From Plantago ovata (lineage: Eukaryota; Streptophyta; Magnoliopsida; Lamiales; Plantaginaceae): DNA of 64,000 nucleotides. Made by a program: the position numbers and the translations under genes. How positions within the stretch are numbered: position 1 is the stretch's first letter; each line of letters opens with the position of its first letter. The DNA lies in contig CM051456.1 in assembly GCA_028274465.1 (NCBI GenBank), forward strand, positions 75,936,753 to 76,000,752, written 5' to 3'. Of the stretch, positions 42,034 to 52,660 are shown piece after piece. The notes beneath the pieces are model-generated. The model saw only the letters and a list, made by a program, of their open reading frames with translations, ran no database searches and was not told where the DNA came from.

Positions 42034-42400
42034 ATATGGTTGCATTGCAAATTTATGTCTTGCCAAATCAGCATGTCGACAAGGTATTGCAAGGAACATG
42101 CTGCGATTCTCCATTAACTCTGCGAAAGAACAAGGTGAGGCTGCACGAATTGTCAAATGTTAGTAGGCAGAATTTGAGTCTACTAAGGCATATTCGTCGA
42201 ATGTAAATTTACAAGCAAAGCCTCATTGAACTCATATGTAATCGTTTTTTTTTTCAGGTGCAGGAAAAGTGTGTGTGCATGTCCATCGACATAACAAACC
42301 GGCTCAGGACCTGTACTGGAAGCTTGGCTTTGAGATTGTTGATGTAGCAAGCTCTCAACTGTCTCCTGATCAGACTTCTTTGCTCTGCTTGGAACCGTAG
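42034..42400 (+). pseudogene. 3' end of a host GNAT acetyltransferase gene, two exons
   Basis: Exon 42034-42134 encodes YGCIANLCLAKSACRQGIAR, matching the acetyl-CoA-binding motif A of GCN5-related N-acetyltransferases (R/QxxGxG/A as RQGIAR). An intron 42135-42257 has GTGAGG and a T9CAG acceptor. The last exon 42258-42400 gives HVHRHNKPAQDLYWKLGFEI and ends at a TAG (42398). Splicing keeps frame (G|GT). Such proteins transfer acetyl groups from acetyl-CoA to amines or protein N-termini, and plant members with this motif are often plastid-targeted. The N-terminal exons are not in the window, so it is either the tail of a gene split by transposons or a fragment. No stop interrupts the visible exons. 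Confidence 0.72.
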
Positions 42401-42737
42401 AACAAATTCAATGCCATTGACATTAGTATTATATATTTTTCATCTGCACTGTATAGTAGTAGCAGGGGAGAACGCAGGAATTTTGGTTAGGGGGAGAAAT
42501 TTTTTTTATAAAGTAAAAGACTATATTTTTCTCTATAAACATGACCTATTTTCTAGTTGACACATCAAAAGAGGAATAGGGAAATATATAAAAGTTGATT
42601 ACACGTAAAATATACTAGAAAAAAGTAAAATAAACCGTTGTGTAAAAACATTACCTTATCATAAAAATAATATTAGTAGTTAACTTGGGAATAGGAATAA
42701 GATTAGGAAGAGTTTAAAAAGGATACAAAAAGAATAT
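42401..42737. other. GNAT 3' flank, AT-rich non-coding
   Basis: This region has AT-rich sequence, possible polyadenylation signals and no coding frame. It ends at the copia LTR at 42738. Confidence 0.5.
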
Positions 42738-42947
42738 TGTTGAATAACAACTGGCAAAAGAATGTATTATTCTCCTCAATCAATACGAGAGTACATGAGA
42801 ATATATATATATACAATCAGAAAAGCCTATCTGATAACAACAGACTGGAAAGATACGTGCAACAATAAATAGAGATAAACTAGGTAGATAAGACTTTGAC
42901 TAACAAACCTAGCTAACTCTTGTTACATTCTATATTTACCCATAACA
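42738..42947 (-). repeat. Small (210-bp) copia-type LTR
   Basis: On the minus strand the sequence runs TGTTATGGGTAAAT to TTATTCAACA. A TATATATATA box lies inside, and a polypurine tract GTTTCATTCAGGGGGAG lies immediately next to it (42964-42948). This marks it as the 3' LTR of a minus-strand element extending to the right. The matching 5' LTR was not found. Confidence 0.7.
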
Positions 42948-44910
42948 CTCCCCCTGAATGAAACATGAGTTGAAGATTTCAGATACGCTGTGGCAATACT
43001 GTCTCATTAAAAACCTTGCTAAGAAAAATCATGTGGGATAAAAACTTAGTCAAGGAAAAAAAATAGTGCAGTGCGTATCTGTCTCCACCTAATGAAAACA
43101 CCACTTCAAATCTTTGAATCTTCGCAATGCAATAAATTGATGATGTTGTAATTACTCGGTGAACAAATATGCAATATCTTCAATTGTGTGAATCTTGTTG
43201 TGCTCAAATGAATCCTCGTATAGAATATGCTTGAAGAAGAACATCGGTCATATATGGTTTCACTTCGTGTTGGAAACCTCTCGAACACTTGTGGATTTGA
43301 TTTCTTCAAATTCTAGTTTCGATGTTTCTCCAATGAATAATGAAACTTGGAGAATTCAATTGCCATACGGAAATGAGTTCAAGACTCATTAAATCTCAAT
43401 CATATTTTGTAAAATAACCAATAACTTCTATAACCTTATGTTTAGCCAATGTATCATTATCATGGAGATTGGAAGATAGTTATATGTGCGCTTATATGCT
43501 ACCTCGTTAAAAACCTTGCTAGAAAAAAACCCATTGGGATAAAAACCTAGTCGAAGGGAAAAAGAGTGTAGCAACTTGTATGATGCAAAAAAAACTCTCA
43601 CTGTTGCTTAATCATTATCTCCAATCATTTAACTTCTTCAGGAAGTCAAGTAAGACATACTTTTATTCATAAAAGTAACCAAACTTCAGGTTACGGTTAT
43701 TCATACTTTGTTATATACTCAAACTTTATGTTGAGTTAATATTTCTTTAAACAATAATATTTTGACAAATCTCGAGAATTTATTTCATAATTCTCTCATT
43801 CCACTTGATAGTGAATATATTCATTATACATATCAACTTGTGAAGCCATGTGTGAACATATAGATATAGATGTTCAATAGTATAGAAATTTAGTTCTTCG
43901 GGAACCTTTTCTCATGAATTGATTCATGTTTGCCAACATGACATCTCTATTCACTTGTCCTTCTGGGACTAATTTCCAGTATAGAGTAATAACCATTACT
44001 TCTCATAAATGTTCTTGGAACATATAAATTTCATTGTTAATTCAATGAATATTCATGTTTTATAACATGATCTCTCTAGTCTCTTCTGGAACAAGTTTTC
44101 AATAGATAATAATCATCATAAATGATTGAAACTTGAGTTTGTCAATTAAATGAGAATTCATGTGCACCACAAATAATTAAAGGTGGTAGTAACCTGTAAG
44201 ATCATATAAATAATATGTAGCATGTATGCAATATGATACTTATAACTAACATAAATTATATGCATAATGTAACAAAAACATAATATGAATGATGCATTAC
44301 TTAGTATCAAGATGCACATGCACATGAAATTGACTCGATGATGCAACGGTACCATACAGAATTTTTAATTCATCAATTAAATGGACTTCAGGTCCATGAG
44401 CTCATTTTCTATAATCGTTGTGCCGACATCAAATGGATTTGCATGTAAGATCCCCTTTACATGTACAATATTCTATATCCATTGTATTTCGCATATGCTT
44501 ATAAAAAATATCTTGGTTCCATATATAACGATATATTTTTCAATAATAATCAAATCTCTAGTGTTGATCATATGTAGATATTTGAATACATTATATGGAG
44601 GTACCTTTTCCATTCATATAGGCCATCTATTTCTAAATCAGATATCTATTTTTCTTGTGGCATCATCAATATGTGCCTTCTTTACTCTTCTAGAGTACCA
44701 ACTGCATTATCTTGCCATTCTTATAATATTTGGAACCATACATAATATACATATTTGCACTTCATGTGCATGAATCATAATCGACAAGATATTTAGATTC
44801 TCAACACATGTCATATCTATAACCAATCTGTAGTTCGGTACGCCTCAAGTAGGGTCATAGTTGTCCACAGTCAAATTATAGAATTTCACGATTGAAATCT
44901 TTAAATATTA
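42948..44910 (-). other. Decayed copia 3' region, AT-rich
   Basis: Beside the LTR, the phrase TTAAAAACCTTGCTA with GGGATAAAAAC occurs twice (near 43006 and 43508). It is a phrase I know from the non-coding tails of plant copia elements. Beyond it are imperfect 100-150-bp repeats containing ACTTCAGG and paired AACATGA words. No reliable coding frame is present. Confidence 0.45.
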
Positions 44911-45143
44911 TTCCCTCTGTTCCATAATAAGCTTCCTAAGCTTGACTTTTTTTGAATTTTGACCGCAATTGCTCTTACATTATACAATCAAAAAATATAA
45001 TAAAATTATATTATAAAAGAAAATCAAGTATATTTTTCTAATATAACTCTATTATATACTAATCATGTGTAATATAGGAGTAATTTGCGGTCAAAGTTCA
45101 AAAACAAATCAACCTTAAGAAGCTTATTATGGAACAGAGGGAG
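44911..45143. mobile_element. Stowaway-like MITE 1
   Basis: This 233-bp AT-rich element has terminal inverted repeats TTCCCTCTGTTCCATAATAAG and its complement ending CAGAGGGAG, flanked by TA on both sides. It has no coding capacity. Stowaway elements are mobilised by Tc1/mariner-type transposases. Confidence 0.88.
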
Positions 45144-47454
45144 TAACATGAAGATGAGAGATTGCATTTTTAGTTCAAGTTTGAACTTTCAGATATGTGG
45201 GGATCAATGCACTCTATGAATTTGTTTTGATCATCTTGTCATGTTCTCTCTCCCCTAAGCTGGAAAAAATTAATTCAAAAGGGTTAGTATTATTGGGGCT
45301 CATAATAATATTGCTCATGCCCAGCTTAGATAATTATATACTCATAATTTTGTTTAATAGGCTTTATGTATGAGTTCTCTTTAGGAGAAAAAAATATGGG
45401 AGTGTATAAATCTAGCAGTTGGGTATCCGATGTGTTGAACATAAATTTACCCCATATAGGAGATTCAATAAACTCAACTTTAATATAGCAGTTGTAGTGG
45501 TATTCTAGCCCCATTAATAAATTTATGATTACAACCTTACTCATTCTATGATCTCCACTATCATACTTAATCTCGAGTTCTGTCTTGCCACTCGTATAGT
45601 ATAATTTCAACACGAGAAAGCTTTCAACACATAATCATATTCATATAAGGAAACTTCAGGTTTCTTATAAACAGGTAATTTTGTACCCGGATGGCCATGT
45701 CTGTCACGTCTATATTTTTCTATGTCATTATATTGTGATATAGTCGGCTTTGCATGTCAAACTTTTAGCTGGCTCCAATTTACTAATGACTAATTTTAAT
45801 ACAATGCTCGTGCTCAAAATATATTTTAATTTGGCCAAAATGATGTGACATGCGAGTCATTGTATATTTCGTATTGGCAAGACAATATCCATCTTCTTCA
45901 GGAGGTGAGTTGATGTGTGATTTTGTTGTATATGTATATAATCTAATACTCAGATTCACTTCAGGAAATGGAGACATGATATAGTTTAAAATATTCACAT
46001 TCACTTGACGGAATAAACATAGCTCAAAATATTCACATTCCATTAGCTTAATATATTCACATTCCATGAGCCATGAGGCAATGGAGAGATAGCTTTAACT
46101 TTAGCTTATTGAGTGTGATGCAAACAAATATATTATTTGCCCTCTTGATAATAAGATACTTAACTTCCAGGGGCTTACAATATTTTATTGAAGCACCAAA
46201 CAATATGTTCTCACATCTCATATCGATAACAACTTCAGGTTGGTGAGATTTTTCATGCTTTGCATGATATCATAGTTCATGCTTTTATAATATACGTCTA
46301 GTGGTGTGTAGAGTCAATTATTAATTACTTTTCAGATATGATAGTCATGGCTACCGACATGAACTCTAAGTAACATTTTAGATGTCGTGATTTTGAAAAA
46401 CAAAATCGTTGAGATACATATCAAAATTCGTTGATATACATAAGGTATATTCAAAATTGTTGATGTACATATCAGCCAACTGATCAATGATGGTTGGTGT
46501 TCTAATCTTTTTCAATGATCACAAGTCACAACCGTTCGTAATGTATTGCCAATCACTCCATGAATATGGTTTGTCAAATCAACTTGACATATATAAGATG
46601 GGCTATTAGCTCCAGAGATACATATATTTTGTGACATACATATGCATAACAACTTCAAGTGCTATATTTAATGTCTCATTTTAAGAAATGTACAATATTT
46701 ATAAAGTACCAATCGTGTACCTCTGTATCTTGCAAACCCCTTTATGTTCATGTATCCAATCACTTCAGGCATTGAAGAAATATGATTTGTATTCATATGA
46801 TATCTTTTTCACATCCATATGCCATAGCAACTTCAGGTGCTATATTTCTTTGTCTCATTTCAAGAAATGGATCAAATTTATAAAATACCAATAGTGTACC
46901 TTGCAACTCGTTGATGGATGCAATCTTCATTAATAGAGTTTCTATTGATGGACTAGAACCATAAATACATGGGTAGAGGTACAAACAATACTCCCCTTTA
47001 CTAGCTTGCTAGATCATGACAATTTCATCAACATAAGGAGTAGAGTACCATGCAAACTTAGAGAGTATCATCACATGATGTCAAGTCTATTTTGGCATGC
47101 ACATAACACATAATCTGAATCAAAACAAGTAAACTCCAGCGACCAAATTCTTAACATAAACTTATATATTAGGCTAATTGCAACTATCAAGTGGTTCTAC
47201 CTTCAGTTTTTCTACTTTGTAGCAAAAAAATAACACCGCAAAATGTAATTAACTCCTGATCAAATTCCTAATACTAAAGATACACTTTTACATGCAATTC
47301 ACAAAGAGCATGCCGAAAAGTAGAATTCAAGAAATCAACAAGCTGAAATTGAATAAAAAGTAAAACGTATCTCGAACGAAACCGAAACTTGATATAGGTA
47401 TATGTTTTATCGGAAAATATATATAATATAGGATCTTGATTTTAGGATAAATGT
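45144..47454. other. AT-rich region with recurrent CTTCAGG words
   Basis: No gene is supported. The word CTTCAGG recurs here and upstream (nine exact copies between 43636 and 46837), usually as ACTTCAGG followed by TG or GA. A near repeat of about 60 bp (GGTGCTATATTTCTTTGTCTC and variants) occurs at about 46650-46690 and 46830-46870. It may be a decayed tail of the copia element at 42738. Confidence 0.4.
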
Positions 47455-47960
47455 AAGACCGGGTACTACAAATCGTGAGTGTTGGTATTGGTATTATTAA
47501 ATATGAAATTTCGGGTACTATAAAATGTGCGGGTAATGTAAAATGTGGTATCGGGTACTACCTTACTGGTACTATAGAATGTGAGACTGAGTACTATAAA
47601 ATGAGGAGTACCATGTACTGGTACTACAAAATATGAAATTCGGGTACTATAAAAATTGGAGACCTCGATATTGTAAAATGTGATATCGGGTACTGTTATT
47701 ATAAAATGTGAGATCGAGTACTATAAAATGAGGAGTACCGAGTACTAAAAAGAGTGGTAGCAGATGCTAAGATAAGGGTGCTTGGGTACTACTTTTAAAT
47801 TAGTTTCAATTTTGACCAAGTACTATGAATTACGTTTTCGATATGATTTAGAATTAATAAGAGGTCTTTGGTACGAGGTACTAAAACATAAAGTTTGAGG
47901 GGTTGAAGTACTAAAATTAAATGGTACCGTAGGATATTAAATGTTTGGGTACTAAAACAT
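47455..47960. repeat. Degenerate short tandem repeat around GGGTACTATAAAATGTG
   Basis: About fifteen diverged copies of a 20-30-bp word with the core GGTACTA(T/A)AAA follow each other in the same direction, with variants such as GAGTACTATAAAATGAGG. No coding frame fits. The series stops at the MITE at 47962, and a weaker copy (GTTAGGTACTATTATC) follows it. Confidence 0.75.
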
Positions 47961-47961
47961 A

Positions 47962-48217
47962 CTCCCTCCGTCCCACTGTAATTTATCAACTTTGACTTTT
48001 TTTGGTCAACGCTTTTCAACTTTGACTCCCAATTACTCTTAAACTATAATAATAAAGTATTTGACAAAATCATATTACGAAAATATAGAACCTAAATGTT
48101 CGTAATATAATTTTATTAAATATTGTATCATTATAGTTTAAATATAATTGGGAGTCAAAGTTGAAATTTATTGACAAAAAAAGTTAAACTGAGTAATTTC
48201 AAATGGAAAAGAGAGTG
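47962..48217. mobile_element. Stowaway-like MITE 2, right end decayed
   Basis: The left end CTCCCTCCGTCCCACTGTAA follows TA. The right end is a degenerate inverted copy (TTGACAAAAAAAGTTAAACTG to GAGAGTG) followed by TA. Inner inverted repeats (GGGAGTCAAAGTTGAA) also pair. It is 256 bp long with no coding capacity. Confidence 0.85.
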
Positions 48218-48483
48218 TAAGTATCATTACTAAAATAAGAGTGTTAGGTACTATTATCAATTATAAAGGTAAGAGTGTGGTGCCCGGTAACATTTTTCTA
48301 AATAATTGGAACAATGAGTTGTGAATTTATGGCAAAGAAAGTATGAAAAGTAATAGTGAAAATTGTACCAATGTCAATAAAATAGAAAAATACAAAAAGT
48401 GAACCAAAGTCATTGTCACTTGAAAAAAGAAAATTAATAACCGGTGAAATTCAAATCCAATATGGTGAATTTCAGCACTAAAA
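48218..48483. other. Non-coding AT-rich spacer
   Basis: Nothing recognisable occurs apart from A-rich stretches and one further copy of the GGTACTATTA word near 48246. Confidence 0.5.
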
Positions 48484-48568
48484 TCAACTCTAATTTCAAT
48501 TTTGGGGGGAAATCAAATCTAATTTCAATTTTGGGGGGAATCAAATCTAATTTCAATTTTGGGGGGAA
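48484..48568. repeat. Three tandem ~29-bp repeats
   Basis: The unit TCTAATTTCAATTTTGGGGG with a short linker appears three times directly before LINE-B. Each unit carries a G6 run. Confidence 0.9.
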
Positions 48569-49221
48569 AATTAAGTCTTAGCCCTCGTGGGTTTACTTTT
48601 AGTATCACCCAATGTCAATCTTTGACCGGTGGAAACGTGGGTAAGATGGGAGCTGGTAGTTGTGCGTTGAATCTGTTACGGGAGAAGAATAAGGAAGTTG
48701 TTGGAACGGTGCAGTCACAACCGAGTTTTAAGGTGAATATGGGTTTTAACTCACAAACCCTACAGTGTGTGGCCCAATTCAATAATGACCCATTGGGTGG
48801 GTTTCCTAGTACTTCAGTTTTTGGATTGTTGGGCCCATCTGCAATTGTTTTCCATGCCCATAAATTCTCTGGATTAGCGTTTAATTCTGGGCCTAGTACT
48901 CACCCAAGCCAGCCCATAATTACTGAAATCCAGGAAGATACACTGCATGAAATTAACGTTGAACAGCAACCGGAAAAATTGTTGATTGGAGGTATGAAAC
49001 AGATTGGTGGGGTCAAGGACAGTGGGATTAAATAGAAGGGTGGTCCGATTGAGTCGAAGAACGGTTCTCTAAGGGTTAATATACGGGGTACGAAGCGGGG
49101 AAGTGTTTGTGATGTTGATGAAGCTGTTGACAATCATAGCAACAAGTTTAAGGGGCAAGATAGCACTATTTGTATTGGACCAGGGGCGGAGGTTGCGGTG
49201 CAACCCCACCTATCCCAATGA
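48559..49221 (+). pseudogene. LINE-B ORF1, C-terminal part
   Basis: One frame runs to 49221 with a nonsense TAG at 49033-49035. The product is a low-complexity polypeptide rich in serine, glycine and asparagine without a recognised domain. The identification rests on its position before ORF2. Its stop TGA (49219-49221) overlaps the ORF2 start ATG (49218-49220) as ATGA, an arrangement that would suit re-initiation of translation on a dicistronic LINE RNA. Confidence 0.6.
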
Positions 49222-49947
49222 GTTGCATATCGTGGAACGTCCAGGGGCTGGGGGGGCTCTTGGACGGTGCGAGGGCTTAAAGAGTTAGTCTCTACTCTAA
49301 CCCCCAATCTAGTCTTTCTAATGGAAACTCGTTTGAGTAGTCATGCGATGGACAAGATTAAACAGGGACTTGGGATGAATGGAATTGCGGTGGATTCAGT
49401 GGGAAGATCAGGAGGATTAGCGTTGCGGTGGGATAAGGGTACTACAGTGCAAATACATAATTATTCCAAGTATCATATTGATTCTAGTGTACAGCTTAAT
49501 GGGAGTGATGTTATTTGGAGGTGTACGGGCTTCTCTGGCGAACTAGATGTGAGTAAAAGAAAAAATACGTGGGCCTTGTTGTAATATTTAGCAAAGCAGT
49601 CAAATAGAGAATGGGTGGTCTTGGGGGACTTTAATGAAATAACCACACATATAGATAAGGTTGGAGGTATACGTGTGGCTGAGTCAAGACTTCGAGTTAT
49701 TCGCCAAACACTATTCGATTGCAATCTACAGGAATTGGATTTCTATGGTGATCGATTTACATGGACAAACAGCCATGATGAAGATACTTTGATCAAGGAA
49801 AGATTTGATCGGGTTGTTGCATCTCCCTCGTGGTTGTCGCTGTTTCCTGATGCGGTGGTGAGACATCTCTCCACAAGGCATTCTGATCCTGTTCCCATAG
49901 AGCTGCAGTTGTACGGGCGGCAAGGGGGTGGCAAATCGACTGGGTAC
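49218..49947 (+). pseudogene. LINE-B ORF2 endonuclease, 3' part missing
   Basis: The start MSCISWNVQGLGG is the usual opening of plant L1 ORF2. A frameshift in a G7 run near 49250 is followed by VRGLKELVSTLTPNLVFLMETRLS with the catalytic ET pair, RSGGLALRWDKG, and after a TAA (49582-49584) WVVLGDFNEITTHIDKVGG and FTWTNSHDED. The chain ends at SDPVPIELQLY and the E3 LTR. The endonuclease nicks the target DNA in LINE insertion; here it is dead. Confidence 0.85.
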
Positions 49948-51275
49948 TGATGAACGAGATTGTCAGACTCGAAATCAAATAAATTTATTTTTAGCCAAAG
50001 GCAGCTCACAACTACAACGAAAACCAAGGCACGTAGTGTAGAAGTAAAATAACCTCGAGTGTCGATCTCTAAGGACTATAACTAGCTTTATCAAATTTAA
50101 CATAAACTATAAATCAGAAATCAAGCAAAGCACAGATTTTTCTTATCAATATAATGGAAGTTAGTGATAATATGATCATTCAAAGCAACGGGTATAATCA
50201 TGCATGAAGTACTTGAAGTTTGTGTAGAAATCTATGATCGTGAATTGTCCTATGTGTTCCTTTCAATTCAACACTACGAAGATAGATGGCTTAGATAGAT
50301 CAAATAAATAAAACAATAAATCAAGTCTTAAACGCGCGAAGCCACTCATGCGTAATTAAGAACCCTAGCTATGAAATCACATACTATCACCAACGATAGA
50401 TTTAGCTACTCATAGATAATTTCAATCAACAAGAATCAAAGCAAGACTGAATGAAAACACTTTGCTAAACTGCTTCTTGGCTTTCTTTGGACCCTTCTTT
50501 GCTTTTTTGGGGACTTTTTGCTATTTTTTTGCTTTTCCAAATTTATGGAAATTTTTTGATTTTTTTTTTGTTTTTTTGTTTTTTTTTTTGTAGCCAGCAG
50601 TAGCACAACGAAAAATGAATTACAAAGACTCACATGACTCACAAATGACCTCCCCAAACCTATTTCGAAAGAATAGGTTGGAGAACAAACTTTACGAAAA
50701 AAGAAAAACAGACTCACAACACTCAAAATCGAAAAACAAGCCATAACGATAGCATAACCCCCTCCTCGAATAGGTTTCAAACAAAGGATCACACAATCTC
50801 ACACTACCTCCTTCCTAGGCATCTAGCAATCTCAAAGCAAGGTGAAGACTTGTTGCCTCTTAGGTACATAATTACACGGGAAAACAACCACAAGACTCTA
50901 ACATGCATCATCCTATTATAAAGGCCTTCGTGAACCGCAGTAGAGAAAACACCACTAAGTGATGTCGAGACTACCAAGCTTAACTAAGTGCATATATAAA
51001 TGTGACAAGCCAAGCGAGAAAAACCTCAAACAAGTTCATAGAGATGAAACGCATGGTCAAAGGTTATAACTAGTTAATCTACCCAATAAAAAAGTTCAAA
51101 GAAATTTGGCAATAAACTCCACATAAAAACATGCAAAACTATACTAGGATGAATGTAGTGTATGCAACTAAATACTAAGAAAGCGATAAACATGCAAATG
51201 CAAATGCAAACAAAATACAAGATACCATACTCAACATGACAAAAGCCAAACAATAATAACATCATGGTTCACATC
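49948..51275 (-). mobile_element. E3: minus-strand Athila-like element, internally deleted
   Basis: TGATGAACGAG at 49948 opens an LTR piece of about 508 bp that matches the U5 side of the other LTRs, with one ATCTTCGTAGTG module. At about 50456 it jumps directly into the 3' non-coding region known from E2 (bases equivalent to 27430 onward). The rest of the LTR, the polypurine tract and about 600 bp are therefore deleted. At 51276 E4 interrupts it; its remainder lies to the right of the window. Confidence 0.85.
50456..51275 (-). other. E3 3' non-coding region
   Basis: The T-rich run, the two CCTATTC/GAATAGG regions (the second one damaged) and the stretch ending in the equivalent of E2 position 28260 are present. 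No coding frame is credible. Confidence 0.75.
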
Positions 51276-52515
51276 TGATGAATGTGTATTTTAAACTTTC
51301 ATTCGAGTCTTTTTCACCTATTTTAGCTATCCTCTATGTTAATTTAGCTATATTTTAGTATATTTTATTAGAATAGTGTCACGTTTCCCTTTAGTTTTTA
51401 TTTTACAGGTTTTGGTTGAAAAACGAGGTTTTCCGGGCAATTATATTGAAGTAGACAAGGAATTGGTGTTCCAGAAGCCTAATTGGAGTATCTGAAGGTT
51501 TCCGGATAAGATTTGAAGTCTAGGGGTCGAATCTGGAGGTTAGAAGGCCACTAGAAGTCAGAAACCGAGTCCGAAAAGGGAAAGAAATCCAAAAACACGT
51601 AAAATCCCGAGTTTTACTCCCGGGTGAATCGCCCGGGATGTGGGGCGAATCGCCCCACACCAGGCGAGTCGCCCGGTGTGTGGGGCCCTTCGCCCCACAC
51701 AAATTCGAAGCCTATATATAGTTGCTCAGTTTTTCTCCGTTTTACATACTTTTCCAGACCTTTTCTCTCACCTTTCTCTGTAGTTTTAGGTAGGAACTTT
51801 CCAGAGCCTGTTCTGGGGGTTCATAGCTTAGGAGATACTTTTTCATAGCAGTTTGGAGCTTGTAAGATCGCGATTCTTCGAAGACTGACAACCTTCGGTA
51901 ACATTGTATCTTACAGTTTTTCTACTTATTTTTATATATCTTTCAACATGTTTTCTTCTATGATTTATGTTGATTGCATGACAACTATGAGTAGCTAGAC
52001 TTCTCGTTGGTGATAATATGTGAATTCTTAGCGAAGGGTTAATAATTATGCTAATGGCTATATCGCGCATTATGCTCCGTGTTATTGCTTTATTTCTTTG
52101 ATCTATCTAAATCTCTATCTTCGTATGGTTGATTAATTATTGCACACAATTGGACAATTCATTGGTCTTTGACCTATCTAAATCTATATCTTCGTAGTGT
52201 TTGATAATTACAACGACAATTCATTGATCAAAGATCTCTATGCAAAACCGAGGAATTTATGCATGATTATTAACCCGTTATGCTTTTAAGGACCATACTA
52301 TCACAAATCTCCATTATCTGTTAATAAAAACCTTTGCTAAACCGTCTGCTGTTTTATATTCTATTAGATTAGGTAAAGCTAGTTATAGTCCTTAGAGATC
52401 GACACTCGAGGTTATTCTACTGCTACACTATGATTTTCGTTGTAGTTGTGAATTGCCTTTGGATAAATAACAAATTTATTTGTTACGTTGGACCCGACAT
52501 CCACGCGTTTCATCA
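51276..52515 (+). repeat. 5' LTR of E4
   Basis: The 1240-bp LTR runs TGATGAATG to TTTCATCA. It has a palindrome cluster at 51618-51702, a TATATATA box just after 51710, and two ATCTTCGTA modules (52100-52230). The primer site TGGCGCCGTTGCCAGGGA follows at 52519. Confidence 0.92.
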
Positions 52516-52660
52516 AATTGGCGCCGTTGCCAGGGACTATACTCCTTTTTTCTGTTTAATTTGTTTATATTTTCAGCATTTAATTCCTAGTTCTAGTAGT
52601 TTTAGTTTTCCTTTTTAATCTCTATCTGATACTCCTTTCCTAGTTTGTTGCAGATAGTGT

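Larger units (their letters stand above)
48559..49947 (+). mobile_element. LINE-B: plant L1-type LINE, interrupted by E3
   Basis: The C-terminal part of ORF1 and the endonuclease of ORF2 are present. At 49948 the sequence is cut inside the endonuclease by the LTR of E3, so the remainder should lie beyond the window. The 5' start is not clear and may be truncated. Confidence 0.8.

Noticed and set aside
42738-42947. TRIM element
   Set aside because: Only one 210-bp LTR with a polypurine tract was found and no nearby partner, so a TRIM cannot be supported.
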